DNA of 64,000 bases from Kitasatospora herbaricolor (GCF_030813695.1 NZ_JAUSVA010000002.1:6386001-6450000), one strand, 5' to 3'. Numbered from the stretch's first letter, positions 49,712-61,295 are shown. The notes: generated from the sequence alone by a model not told the origin. Translations and numbers: made by a program.

Positions 49712-51802
49712 GTGCGACCCATCACGAGCATTGAGCGGACAGTGGCGCCCTTCGAGGTCGTCAGCCCCTACCAGCCCAACGGCGACCAGCCCGCGGCCAT
49801 CGCCGACCTGGAGCGCCGCATCCGCGCCGGCGAGCAGGACGTCGTCCTGCTGGGCGCCACCGGCACCGGCAAGTCGGCCACCACCGCCTGGATGATCGAG
49901 AAGCTCCAGCGGCCCACCCTGGTGATGGCGCCCAACAAGACCCTGGCGGCCCAGCTCGCCAACGAGTTCCGCGAGCTGCTCCCCAACAACGCCGTCGAGT
50001 ACTTCGTCTCGTACTACGACTACTACCAGCCCGAGGCGTACGTCCCGCAGACGGACACCTACATCGAGAAGGACTCCTCGATCAACGAGGAGGTCGAGCG
50101 CCTGCGGCACTCCGCCACCAACTCGCTGCTCACCCGCCGCGACGTGGTCGTGGTCGCCTCGGTCTCCTGCATCTACGGCCTCGGCACGCCGCAGGAGTAC
50201 GTCGACCGGATGGTGCAGCTCAAGATCGGCGAGGAGATCGACCGGGACGTCCTGCTGCGCCGCTTCGTCGACATCCAGTACTCCCGCAACGACCTCGCCT
50301 TCACCCGCGGCACCTTCCGGGTCCGCGGCGACACCATCGAGATCTTCCCGGTCTACGAGGAGCTGGCCGTCCGGATCGAGATGTTCGGCGACGAGATCGA
50401 GGCGCTCTACACCCTGCACCCGCTCACCGGCGAGATCATCAGCCAGGACGACTCCGTCCACATCTTCCCCGCCTCCCACTACGTGGCCGGCCCGGAGCGG
50501 ATGGAGCGGGCGGTCAACGGCATCGAGCAGGAGCTGGAGCAGACGCTCGCCCGGATGGAGAAGCAGGGCAAGCTGCTGGAGGCCCAGCGGCTGCGGATGC
50601 GGACCACCTACGACATCGAGATGCTGCGGCAGATCGGCACCTGCTCCGGCGTCGAGAACTACTCGATGCACTTCGACGGCCGCGAGCCCGGCACCGCCCC
50701 CAACACCCTGCTCGACTACTTCCCGGAGGACTTCCTCCTGGTCATCGACGAGTCGCACGTCACCGTCCCGCAGATCGGCGCCATGTACGAGGGCGACGCC
50801 TCCCGGAAGCGCACCCTGGTCGAGCACGGGTTCCGGCTGCCCTCCGCGATGGACAACCGCCCGCTGAAGTGGGAGGAGTTCCTGGAGCGCACCGGCCAGA
50901 CGGTCTACCTCTCCGCGACCCCGGGCAAGTACGAGCTGTCCCGCGGCGACGGCGTGGTCGAGCAGATCATCCGCCCGACCGGCCTGATCGACCCCGAGAT
51001 CGTGGTCAAGCCGACCGAGGGTCAGATCGACGACCTGGTGCACGAGGTGCGCAAGCGGGTCGAGCGCAACGAGCGCGTCCTGGTGACCACCCTCACCAAG
51101 AAGATGTCCGAGGACCTCACCGACTACATGCTCGGCCTCGACATCAGGGTCCGGTACCTGCACAGCGACATCGACACGCTGCGCCGGGTCGAGCTGCTGC
51201 GCGAACTGCGGGCCGGCGAGTACGACGTCCTGGTCGGCATCAACCTGCTCCGCGAGGGCCTCGACCTGCCCGAGGTCTCGCTGGTCGCCATCCTGGACGC
51301 CGACAAGGAGGGCTTCCTGCGCTCCGGCACCTCGCTGATCCAGACCATCGGCCGCGCCGCCCGAAACGTCTCCGGCCAGGTCCACATGTACGCGGACCGG
51401 ATCACCCCGGCGATGGAGAAGGCCATCGAGGAGACCAACCGCCGCCGCGAGGTCCAGCAGGCGTACAACGCGAAGCACGGCATCGACCCGCAGCCGCTGC
51501 GCAAGAAGATCGGCGACATCCTCGACACCCTCAGCCGCGAGGAGATCGACACCGAGGAACTGCTCTCCACCGGCTACCGGGGCAGCGGCAAGGGCAAGGC
51601 CCCGGTGCCCGCCCTGGGCGCCGACCGCAAGCCCGCCAAGAACCTGCCGGCCACCGAGCTGGCCGACCTGATCCAGCAGCTGACCGAGCGCATGCACGCG
51701 GCCGCCACCGACCTCCAGTTCGAGGTCGCGGCCCGGATCCGGGACGAGGTCAAGGAGCTGAAGAAGGAGCTGCGCCAGATGCGCGAGGCGGGCATGGCCT
51801 GA
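49712..51802 (+). CDS. uvrB: Excinuclease ABC subunit B
   Basis: 696 residues. Damage-verifying helicase of nucleotide excision repair. Motifs: FEVVSPYQPNGDQPAAI, Walker A LLGATGTGKSATTAW, beta-hairpin YYDYYQPEAYVPQTDTYIEKDSSIN, DEXH-like LVIDESHVTVPQ, VYLSATPG, DVLVGINLLREGLDLPEVSLVAILDADKEGFLRS, QTIGRAARN, and the C-terminal UVR motif (LTERMHAAATDLQFEVAARIRDEVKELKKELRQM). GTG 49712 matches the family N-terminus and a leaderless promoter. In S. coelicolor (SCO1966) it belongs to the same region as uvrA and uvrC, as here. Confidence 0.96.
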   Translation: MRPITSIERTVAPFEVVSPYQPNGDQPAAIADLERRIRAGEQDVVLLGATGTGKSATTAWMIEKLQRPTLVMAPNKTLAAQLANEFRELLPNNAVEYFVSYYDYYQPEAYVPQTDTYIEKDSSINEEVERLRHSATNSLLTRRDVVVVASVSCIYGLGTPQEYVDRMVQLKIGEEIDRDVLLRRFVDIQYSRNDLAFTRGTFRVRGDTIEIFPVYEELAVRIEMFGDEIEALYTLHPLTGEIISQDDSVHIFPASHYVAGPERMERAVNGIEQELEQTLARMEKQGKLLEAQRLRMRTTYDIEMLRQIGTCSGVENYSMHFDGREPGTAPNTLLDYFPEDFLLVIDESHVTVPQIGAMYEGDASRKRTLVEHGFRLPSAMDNRPLKWEEFLERTGQTVYLSATPGKYELSRGDGVVEQIIRPTGLIDPEIVVKPTEGQIDDLVHEVRKRVERNERVLVTTLTKKMSEDLTDYMLGLDIRVRYLHSDIDTLRRVELLRELRAGEYDVLVGINLLREGLDLPEVSLVAILDADKEGFLRSGTSLIQTIGRAARNVSGQVHMYADRITPAMEKAIEETNRRREVQQAYNAKHGIDPQPLRKKIGDILDTLSREEIDTEELLSTGYRGSGKGKAPVPALGADRKPAKNLPATELADLIQQLTERMHAAATDLQFEVAARIRDEVKELKKELRQMREAGMA

Positions 51803-51870
51803 CCCGGCCGGTGGGCGCGGTCAAGCCCGGGCGTGTCCCGGGACTGGTACAAACGGTCCGTCCTGCACGG

Positions 51871-51913
51871 TGCCGACACCCGCAGGCCATAGGCTTGCCC
51901 GCGGGTGTCGGCA
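51871..51913. repeat. 13-bp inverted repeat around a promoter-like TAGGCT
   Basis: TGCCGACACCCGC and its exact complement (51871-51883/51901-51913) flank a 17-nt spacer that contains TAGGCT (51890-51895). It may be the end hairpin of uvrB or an operator on the TerD-gene promoter; a 155-nt leader would follow. Confidence 0.45.
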
Positions 51914-52055
51914 GCGTGCCGCCGGCCGGCCGGCGGCCGGGGGCGGGCCGCGGCCCGGCACCAGGGGGCCTCAGCCGGGGGACGGCAACGGGGTGTTCCG
52001 CCGTGGAACCGGCGCGGGATACCGACCCGCGCGGCCGAGGAGAGAGGACAGCACC

Positions 52056-52637
52056 GTGTCGGTGAACCTGGCCAAGGGACAGTCGGTCAGTCTGCAGAAG
52101 AGTTCGGGCGAGTCCCTGACCGTCGTCCGGATGGGGCTCGGCTGGCGGGCCGCCCCCAAGCGCGGCCTGTTCGGCAGTCGCACCCGGCAGATCGACCTGG
52201 ACGCCTCCGCGCTGCTGTACGCCGAGAAGACCCCGTCCGACGTGGTCTTCTTCCAGCACCTGGAGAGCAACGACGGGTCGGTGCGGCACACCGGCGACAA
52301 CCTGGTGGGCGGCTCCGGGGCGGGTGACGACGACGAGTCGATCCTGGTCGACCTGGCGCACGTGCCCGTGCACATCACCCAGGTGGTCTTCACGGTCAGC
52401 TCGTACACCGGGCAGACCTTCGCCGAGGTGCAGAACGCGCACTGCCGGCTGGTGGACGAGAGCAACGGCCAGGAGCTGGCCCGCTACGAGCTGGCGGGCG
52501 GCGGACCGCACACCGGCCAGATCATGGCCAAGGTGTTCCGCGAGGAGTCCGGCGGCTGGGGCATGCAGGCGATCGGCGCGCCGGCCCGGGCCCGGACCTT
52601 CCAGGACATGCTGCCCGCGATCGACCCCTTCCTCTGA
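52056..52637 (+). CDS. TerD-family protein
   Basis: 193 residues. TerD fold with NLAKGQSVSLQKSSGESLTVVRMGLGW, RTRQIDLDASALLYAEKTPSDVVFFQHLESNDGSVRHTGDNLVGGS and the calcium-site acidic cluster DDDESILVDLAHVP. The family includes tellurite-resistance and stress proteins that bind Ca2+; actinomycetes have several copies. GTG 52056 follows GAGGAGAGAGGA. The TerC-family gene is next, but a riboswitch-like leader separates them. Confidence 0.9.
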   Translation: MSVNLAKGQSVSLQKSSGESLTVVRMGLGWRAAPKRGLFGSRTRQIDLDASALLYAEKTPSDVVFFQHLESNDGSVRHTGDNLVGGSGAGDDDESILVDLAHVPVHITQVVFTVSSYTGQTFAEVQNAHCRLVDESNGQELARYELAGGGPHTGQIMAKVFREESGGWGMQAIGAPARARTFQDMLPAIDPFL

Positions 52638-52770
52638 GCCCGCCCGCCTGACCGCGGGCCGGCACCCGTCGGCACCCGGCGGCACCCGCCGCGTCGCAGG
52701 GCCGGTGGGCGGTCCCGGGCCGACTTTTTACCTTCTTTACCTTTTCTTGGGCTTCCTGTTAGTGTGGGGC

Positions 52771-52927
52771 GCAGCGGAGGGGAGTATTCCCCCGCAGTGT
52801 TCCCGTCATCACGGACGCCTGTTCCAGGTTTCCCGGGGCGCTGGTCCGTCTGCCCCGGAATGCGGGCCGACGGGCGGAAGAGACCTCCGGCAGTGACGAT
52901 GACTGTCTCGCCTACCTGCCGGAGGAG
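52771..52927 (+). promoter_or_regulatory. yybP-ykoY-like (Mn2+) riboswitch controlling the TerC-family gene
   Basis: The leader has the signature GGGGAGTA (52779-52786) right after CGGAGG (52775-52780), which can pair with CCTCCG (52884-52889) as aptamer stem P1; AGAGACC lies just before that strand. CCTCCGGCAG (52884-52893) can instead pair perfectly with CTGCCGGAGG (52916-52925), which contains the Shine-Dalgarno. The two pairings exclude each other: ligand binding would free the ribosome site. TerC/Alx genes are known yybP-ykoY targets. Internal helices were not fully resolved by eye. Confidence 0.6.
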
Positions 52928-52935
52928 CAGCAGAA

Positions 52936-53916
52936 GTGGACGTTTCCGTATCCATGTGGGTCGGCACCATCGGGGTGTTGATCGCCCTGATCGTGGCCGA
53001 TTTCTTCATCGGCGGCCGAAAGCCCCATGAGGTCTCGATCAAGGAGGCCGGAATCTGGACGGCCGTCTGGATCGTCCTGGCCCTGATCTTCGGCGGATTC
53101 CTCTGGTGGCACTCGGGTTCGCAGCCCGCCACGGAGTTCTTCGCCGGGTACATCACCGAGAAGTCCCTGAGTGTCGACAACCTGTTCGTGTTCATCCTGA
53201 TCATGGGCAAGTTCGCGGTGCCCAGGATCTACCAGCAGCGCGTGCTGATGTTCGGTGTGATCATCGCGCTGGTCCTGCGGGCGGTCTTCATCGCCGGCGG
53301 CGCCGCCCTGGTGACGCAGTTCTCCTGGGTCTTCTACATCTTCGGCGCCTTCCTGATCTGGACGGCGTGGAAGCTGATCGCCGACGCCCGGGCCGGCGAG
53401 GAGGAGGAGTTCGAGGAGAACCGCCTGCTCAAGACGATCGAGCGGCGCTTCCCGTCCACCAGCGTCTACCACGGCACCAAGCTCTTCATCCGGGAGAACG
53501 GCCGCCGGCTGATGACGCCGATGCTGATCGTGATGATCGCGATCGGCACCACCGACGTCCTGTTCGCGCTCGACTCGATCCCCGCGATCTTCGGCCTGAC
53601 CCAGGACCCGTACATCGTCTTCACCGCCAACGCCTTCGCCCTGATGGGCCTGCGTCAGCTGTACTTCCTGATCGGCGGTCTGCTGAAGAAGCTCATCTAC
53701 CTGTCGTACGGCCTGTCGGTGATCCTCGGCTTCATCGGCGTGAAGCTGGTGCTGCACGCCCTGCACGAGAGCGGCCTGCACGTGCCGGAGATCGGCATCC
53801 CGCTCTCCCTCGGTTTCATCGTGGTGGTGCTGACCGTCACCACGGTGGCCAGCCTGATCGCCTCGAAGCGGCAGGAGGCCGCGGCGGGCCAGCGGCAGGA
53901 GAAGATCGACGTCTGA
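52936..53916 (+). CDS. TerC/Alx family membrane protein (probable Mn2+ exporter)
   Basis: 326 residues, about nine transmembrane helices. TerC motifs: ITEKSLSVDNLFVFILIMGKFAVP and TPMLIVMIAIGTTDVLFALDSIPAIFGLTQDPYIVFTANAFALMGLRQLYFLIGGLL, with the conserved acidic residues in helices 3 and 6. Family members export manganese and support Mn homeostasis of exported metalloproteins. GTG 52936 is fixed by GGAGGAG 8 nt upstream, inside the switching hairpin of the leader. Ends before the hairpin at 53936-53969. Confidence 0.92.
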   Translation: MDVSVSMWVGTIGVLIALIVADFFIGGRKPHEVSIKEAGIWTAVWIVLALIFGGFLWWHSGSQPATEFFAGYITEKSLSVDNLFVFILIMGKFAVPRIYQQRVLMFGVIIALVLRAVFIAGGAALVTQFSWVFYIFGAFLIWTAWKLIADARAGEEEEFEENRLLKTIERRFPSTSVYHGTKLFIRENGRRLMTPMLIVMIAIGTTDVLFALDSIPAIFGLTQDPYIVFTANAFALMGLRQLYFLIGGLLKKLIYLSYGLSVILGFIGVKLVLHALHESGLHVPEIGIPLSLGFIVVVLTVTTVASLIASKRQEAAAGQRQEKIDV

Positions 53917-53935
53917 CGCCCCGGTGGGCTGAGGC

Positions 53936-53969
53936 GGCCCCGCGGACCGGAACGCCGGTCCGCGGGGCC
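53936..53969 (+). terminator. Terminator after the TerC-family gene
   Basis: Perfect 15-bp stem GGCCCCGCGGACCGG with AACG loop, followed by TTTCG. Confidence 0.85.
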
Positions 53970-54039
53970 TTTCGCCGTCGGCCTCCGGGTGCGCCCGCCG
54001 TGGGCCTCCCCGGCCGTCGTCCCGGTCGGGCGCCGACAG

Positions 54040-54045
54040 TAATAT
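54040..54045 (+). promoter_or_regulatory. Candidate -10 box (TAATAT) of the RNA-repair pair
   Basis: TAATAT in a GC-rich surrounding, 62 nt before the RNA ligase start. No matching -35 recognised. Confidence 0.4.
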
Positions 54046-54107
54046 TTCCGGCAGTCATACCGCCGTTCGGGGCACAATCGCGGGCAGACCATCGAAAGCA
54101 GGCTCCC

Positions 54108-55235
54108 GTGACTCCCGTAACGACCCGTCCGACCCTCGACGACCTCTTCGACGGCGCCGATCTCGCGGCCGCGATCGAGGCCGGGCATGTCACCCGCAAG
54201 CCGCACCCGACGCTGCCGATCTCCATCTACACCTACACGGCGATCTGTCAGTACGGGCATTTCTGGACACCGGTCACCATGCGCTGCCGGGGTCTGATCG
54301 CCGACGACGCGAGTGGCGAGGTGGTCGCCCTGCCGTTCCCGAAGATCTTCGTCACGGCGATGCACGGCCTCCACGACTTCGCGCCGGAGCTGCCCGCCGA
54401 GCCCTTCGAGGTCTTCGAGAAGGCCGACGGCAGCCTGGCCATCGTCTTCCACCACGCCGGCCGCTGGCACGCCGCGTCCAAGGGCTCGTTCATCTCCGAG
54501 CAGGCCCGGTGGGCGCAGCAGGTCCTGGACAGCTCCGACACCGGCCGCCTGGACGAGGGCCTCACCTACCTGGCCGAGGCGATCTACCCGGGCAACCGGA
54601 TCGTCGTCGACTACGGCGCCCGCCAGGAGCTGGTGCTGCTCGCCGCGTACCGGCCCGCCGACGGCAGCGAGGAGCCGCTTGCGGTCGCCGCCGAGCACTG
54701 GGCGCCGATCGGCCCGGCGGTCCGGACCTGGGGGTTCAGCTCGGACGTCGCGGAGCTGGAGAAGCGCGCCGCCACGGACACCACCATGGACGGCGAGCAG
54801 GTCGGCGGGACGCAGGAGGAGGGCTACGTCATCCGGTTCGCCTCCGGCGTCCGGGCCAAGCTCAAGCTGACCGCCTACCTCGCGCTGCACCGGCTCTACA
54901 CCGGCACCAACGAGAAGACCGTCTGGGAGGCGCTGGCCGCCGGCCGCGAGCCGGGGACGCTGTTCGACCGGGTCCCGGACGAGTTCCGGGACTGGGTGGA
55001 GCAGATCGCCGACCGCCAGCGGGCCCTGGCCGCCGAGTTCGTGGCCCGGGCCGAGGCGGAATTCGCCCTGATCCCGGCCGGCCTGGACCGCAAGTCCTTC
55101 GCGGCCGAGGCCAAGAAGTCCCGCATGACCGCCGCGATGTTCCGCCTGTACGACGGGCGGGACGTCACCGACATGGCCTGGAAGGCCGTCAAGCCCCGCG
55201 GCGACGCGCCGTTCAAGACCGACGACGAAGGCTGA
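54108..55235 (+). CDS. RNA ligase (T4 Rnl1-like)
   Basis: 375 residues. Nucleotidyltransferase-type ligase: motif I FEKADGS with Lys105 as the adenylated residue, the upstream RGLI (61-64), SKGS motif downstream, motif IV EEGYVIRF and motif V KLKLTAY. It seals 5'-phosphate and 3'-OH RNA ends. The partner gene 3 nt downstream encodes a kinase-phosphatase that would produce exactly these ends, so the two form an RNA-repair operon like T4 Rnl1/Pnkp. GTG 54108 begins 8 nt after AGCAGG. Confidence 0.88.
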   Translation: MTPVTTRPTLDDLFDGADLAAAIEAGHVTRKPHPTLPISIYTYTAICQYGHFWTPVTMRCRGLIADDASGEVVALPFPKIFVTAMHGLHDFAPELPAEPFEVFEKADGSLAIVFHHAGRWHAASKGSFISEQARWAQQVLDSSDTGRLDEGLTYLAEAIYPGNRIVVDYGARQELVLLAAYRPADGSEEPLAVAAEHWAPIGPAVRTWGFSSDVAELEKRAATDTTMDGEQVGGTQEEGYVIRFASGVRAKLKLTAYLALHRLYTGTNEKTVWEALAAGREPGTLFDRVPDEFRDWVEQIADRQRALAAEFVARAEAEFALIPAGLDRKSFAAEAKKSRMTAAMFRLYDGRDVTDMAWKAVKPRGDAPFKTDDEG

Positions 55236-55238
55236 ACC

Positions 55239-56156
55239 ATGCCCACCGTGCACCTCACCACCGGCCTGCCCGCCTCGGGCAAGACCACCCGGGCCCTGCA
55301 GCTCCTGGCGGACTCCCGGGGCACCATGCGCCGGGTCAACATGGACGACATCCGCGCGATGCTGGACGAGCACGGCGGCGAGCGGGCCTGGAGCCACAAG
55401 CACGAGAAGACCGCGATGGCCGTCCAGGAGGCCGCGATCCTGGCCGCCGTCCGGGACGGCTTCGACGTGGTCGTCGACAACACCCACATGACCTCGGGGA
55501 TGGCCGGCCGGCTGAAGGCCGTCCTGGCGCAGGCGGACGACATCACCTTCGTCGTCCACGACTTCACCGACGTCCCGCTGGAGGAGTGCCTGGCCCGCGA
55601 CGCCGCCCGCGCCGACCCGGTCGGCGAGGAGGCGATCCGGCGGCTGGACCAGCGGCACCGCTCGGCGCGGCGCAGCGGCTGGCGGCTCACCGCCGAGTGG
55701 ATGGCCGAGACGATCCCGGTGGAGCCGTACGTGCCCGCCGAGGGGCTGCCGCCGGCGGTGATGGTCGACATCGACGGGACACTCGCGCTGAACGTCTCGC
55801 GCGGGCCGTACGACTTCGAGCACTGCGACGAGGACGCCCTCAACACGGCGGTCGCGGAGACCGTCCGGCTGTACCGGGACGCCGGCCACCGGGTCGTGGT
55901 GCTGTCCGGCCGCAGCGAGGAGTACCGGCCGCAGACCGAGGCCTGGCTGGCCACCCACGGCGTGCTCCACGACGAGCTGTGGATGCGCGCGGCGGGGGAC
56001 ACCCGCCGGGACGACGCGGTGAAGCTGGACCTCTTCGACGCCCACGTCCGCCACCGCTTCGCCGTCCGGGTCAGCCTGGACGACCGGGACCGGGTGGTGG
56101 CGCTCTGGCGCCGCCTCGGCCTGCCGACCTTCCAGGTCAACTACGGGGACTTCTAG
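55239..56156 (+). CDS. Polynucleotide kinase-phosphatase (T4 Pnkp-like)
   Basis: 305 residues with two domains. N-terminal P-loop kinase (~1-150): HLTTGLPASGKTTRALQL, NMDDIRAML, and VDNTHMTSGMAGRLKAVL. C-terminal HAD phosphatase (~170-305): VMVDIDGTLAL with the nucleophile Asp, RVVVLSGRSEEY, DDAVKLDLFDAHV. This is the domain order of T4 polynucleotide kinase, which phosphorylates 5'-OH and removes 2',3'-cyclic or 3'-phosphate from broken RNA. Coupled to the RNA ligase gene (3-nt gap). Confidence 0.9.
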   Translation: MPTVHLTTGLPASGKTTRALQLLADSRGTMRRVNMDDIRAMLDEHGGERAWSHKHEKTAMAVQEAAILAAVRDGFDVVVDNTHMTSGMAGRLKAVLAQADDITFVVHDFTDVPLEECLARDAARADPVGEEAIRRLDQRHRSARRSGWRLTAEWMAETIPVEPYVPAEGLPPAVMVDIDGTLALNVSRGPYDFEHCDEDALNTAVAETVRLYRDAGHRVVVLSGRSEEYRPQTEAWLATHGVLHDELWMRAAGDTRRDDAVKLDLFDAHVRHRFAVRVSLDDRDRVVALWRRLGLPTFQVNYGDF

Positions 56157-56255
56157 CCCGCGTACGTGTCCGGGCCCGCGTACGCCTTCCGGCCCGCGTC
56201 CGTTCTCCAGGCCCCGTACGGGCGTGCCTCCCCGTACGCGCCGAAGCTCCGGCGG

Positions 56256-56287
56256 GGCGGGGCCGCCCGGTCGGGGGCGGCCCCGCC
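56256..56287. terminator. Bidirectional terminator between Pnkp and MBL genes
   Basis: Perfect 13-bp stem GGCGGGGCCGCCC / GGGCGGCCCCGCC with a 6-nt loop between convergent genes. Confidence 0.82.
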
Positions 56288-56293
56288 ACCGGG

Positions 56294-56947
56294 TCACCAG
56301 CCGCGCTCGCGCCACTCGCCGAGCTTCGGGCGCTCGGCGCCGAGCGTGGTGTCGGCGCCGTGGCCGGGGTAGACCCAGGCCTCGTCCGGCAGCACGTCGA
56401 AGATCTTCTCGTTGACGTCCCGGAAGAGGCTCTCGAAGGCGGCCGGGTCGCCCCAGGTGTTGCCGATCCCGCCGGGGAACAGGCAGTCGCCGGTGAAGAC
56501 GTGCTGGTGGCCCTGCGGGTCGTCGTAGACCAGCACGATCGCCCCGGGGGTGTGCCCGACCAGCTGGCGGACGGTGAGCTCGACCTGGCCCACCCGCAGC
56601 ACGTCGCCGTCGTCCAGCAGCAGGTCGGTGGGGACGTCCACCGCCTCGGCGTCGATCCGGCCGGCCGCCGTCCGGGCCCCGGTCGCGGCCACCACCTCGG
56701 CCAGTGCGCCCCAGTGGTCGTGGTGGCGGTGGGTGGTGACGACGGTGGCCAGCCGGTCGCCGACGGTCTCCAGCAGCACCGGCGCGTCCGCGGCCGCGTC
56801 GATCAGCAACTGCTCGTCGGTGGCCCGGCAGCGCAGCAGGTAGGCGTTGTTGTCGTACGGGCCGACGGCCACCTTGCTGATGATCAGGTGGGCCAGCTCG
56901 CGCACGTCCGGCGGGCCGCCGACCTTCACCGCTCCGTGGTACGTCAT
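56294..56947 (-). CDS. MBL-fold metallo-hydrolase (glyoxalase II-like)
   Basis: 217 residues. Metallo-beta-lactamase fold with the metal motif TTHRHHDHWGAL, HTPGAIVLVY, FTGDCLFPGGIGNTWGD and YPGHGADTT, placing it near glyoxalase II/persulfide-dioxygenase-like hydrolases. Substrate unknown; thioester hydrolysis is the likeliest chemistry. ATG 56947 matches a natural N-terminus (MTYHGAVKVGGPPD). Confidence 0.9.
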   Translation of the reverse strand: MTYHGAVKVGGPPDVRELAHLIISKVAVGPYDNNAYLLRCRATDEQLLIDAAADAPVLLETVGDRLATVVTTHRHHDHWGALAEVVAATGARTAAGRIDAEAVDVPTDLLLDDGDVLRVGQVELTVRQLVGHTPGAIVLVYDDPQGHQHVFTGDCLFPGGIGNTWGDPAAFESLFRDVNEKIFDVLPDEAWVYPGHGADTTLGAERPKLGEWRERGW

Positions 56948-57064
56948 CGGGGCGCTCCTCGTTGGTCTCGGGTGCTGCCGAAGGGGCAGGACTCCTGGCT
57001 CTGCAGTGATCATCGCGTGGTCCCCGCCCCCGCCGCGAGTCCCGGTCTGCCCGTCGTGGCGCGC

Positions 57065-57856
57065 TCAGCCGAGCGGCGGAAGCTCCGGCAGGGCGGCACG
57101 GGCGTCGCTGAGCAGGCGGTCGCCCCGGTGGACCTGCAGGCCGTCGCCGGCCGAGCGGCCGGACAGCCAGGCGGTGAGCGCCCGCACCGGGCCCTCGGCG
57201 GTCAGCGCGGGCTCGCCGTCCCGGTCGCCGATCCGGGCCCGCTCCCCGGTGTCCTCCGCGACCAGTTGGACGGCGGGCAGTCCGGGCGCGCCGTCCAGCT
57301 TGGCGGCCAGCCGGCGGAACTCGGCCGTGGCGAACTCCTCCGGCCAGTGCGCGGGGGTGTGGCCGGCGGCCAGGTCGACGTGGTGGTACTCGACCTCCAT
57401 CAGCCGCTTCCAGGGGATCTCGGACGCCTCGAAGGTGAAGCCGGCGCGGTGGCGGACCTCTGCCGTCCAGGCCTTCTCGTCGAGTTCCGCGGCGGCCGCG
57501 GTGAAGCGCGCGGAGGAGTCCCGGACGTCGGCGAGCTGGACGTCGAGCGGCCGTGGCGCGCCGGCCTCGATGTCCCGGTCGCGGGTCTCGGGCGTGGCGT
57601 ACTGCGGGATGTCCGTGCCGGTGCGCGCGCCGTCGAGCAGGTTGACCAGCGAGTCGGCGTTGCGGGCGATGTGCGCGAGGACGTGGCCGCGGGTCCAGCC
57701 GGGCAGGGCCGAGGGGCCTGCCAGGGCCTCCGGGTCCAGTGCGGCGACGGTCCGCAGCAGCCGGTCGGTGCTCTCGGCGACCAGGAGCAGGCTGGTCGCC
57801 GCGGCCCGGGCCGCGATGTCGGGCGCGCCGGGTGCCGAGTGGTCGGTGTCGGTCAT
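57065..57856 (-). CDS. Maleylpyruvate-isomerase-family mycothiol-dependent enzyme
   Basis: 263 residues. DinB/MDMPI fold: ALPGWTRGHVLAHIARNADSLVNLLDGARTG contains the first metal His, and RLMEVEYHHVDLAAGHTPAHW the second pair. The C-terminal ~90 residues resemble the SCP2-like MDMPI_C domain. Family members use mycothiol as cofactor for isomerisation or transfer. ATG 57856 follows GGAGGGG. Adjacent on the same strand to the MBL hydrolase (118-nt gap), possibly a common thiol-dependent detoxification unit. Confidence 0.88.
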   Translation of the reverse strand: MTDTDHSAPGAPDIAARAAATSLLLVAESTDRLLRTVAALDPEALAGPSALPGWTRGHVLAHIARNADSLVNLLDGARTGTDIPQYATPETRDRDIEAGAPRPLDVQLADVRDSSARFTAAAAELDEKAWTAEVRHRAGFTFEASEIPWKRLMEVEYHHVDLAAGHTPAHWPEEFATAEFRRLAAKLDGAPGLPAVQLVAEDTGERARIGDRDGEPALTAEGPVRALTAWLSGRSAGDGLQVHRGDRLLSDARAALPELPPLG

Positions 57857-58303
57857 GGTGTACCCCTCCGAAGGTTTCGCCCGGCCGGTCCGAACCCGCC
57901 CGGGTCTGTCGTGCCCTGTCCGGTGACGCGTGGATCGCTGGGTGCCGCCCTCGCCGCGTGCCCGCCGGGGCGGCCGCTCGTTGAGAGGTACGACGCTATC
58001 GCCGATCCGCCGCGCGGTGGGGCGGATATCCGGTGCGCCGGCCGGGATTGGCCGGTTCACCTGGGGGGTTGTCCGGGTTACGGGGTCGGGCCGGGCCGGA
58101 CGGCACGGGGCCGCCGTCACCCGTTCGGGTGGACTCCACTGGACAGGCTCGATAATCGAACGCCTGAGCTAGTAGGCTGGCCGTCCCAAGCTGCGAGACT
58201 GGAACACCGGAAGAACGGGCCCTCCGAGCTCGTTGGCATCTGGGTGAGAGTCCTCAGCCAAACACCTGAGTGAGAAGCCCACCGGAGAAAGGCGCCAGAA
58301 GCA
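57857..58303. other. Divergent region upstream of uvrA
   Basis: 447 bases. The right part holds a TAGGCT -10-like box (58173-58178) about 125 nt before uvrA and a leader with a small CTCAG/CTGAG hairpin. No complete LexA box of the TCGAAC-N4-GTTCGA type was found. No gene supported. Confidence 0.5.
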
Positions 58304-61201
<2,898 letters not shown>

Positions 61202-61209
61202 CCCAGGCC

Positions 61210-61251
61210 CCGTGCCGTCCGCCCCCGGCCCACCCGGGGCGGGCGGCACGG
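61210..61251 (+). terminator. uvrA terminator
   Basis: 16-bp stem (61210-61225 with 61236-61251, one G-U pair) and a 10-nt loop right after the uvrA stop. Confidence 0.8.
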
Positions 61252-61261
61252 TCTCGCGCCG

Positions 61262-61267
61262 TAGAAT
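61262..61267 (+). promoter_or_regulatory. Candidate -10 box (TAGAAT) of the Rieske gene
   Basis: TAGAAT lies 84 nt before the start codon, directly before a leader that contains three 12-bp tandem repeats. Confidence 0.45.
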
Positions 61268-61295
61268 TCGGCGGGCCCGCCAGGGCCGTCCGCAG

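Noticed and set aside
52655..52695. CGGCACCCG repeats as a small CRISPR-like array
   Set aside because: Units are only 9 bp with almost no spacer; simple GC-rich repetition.
58150..58168. LexA (SOS) box before uvrA
   Set aside because: Only one half site (TCGAAC) is present; the second half does not match.
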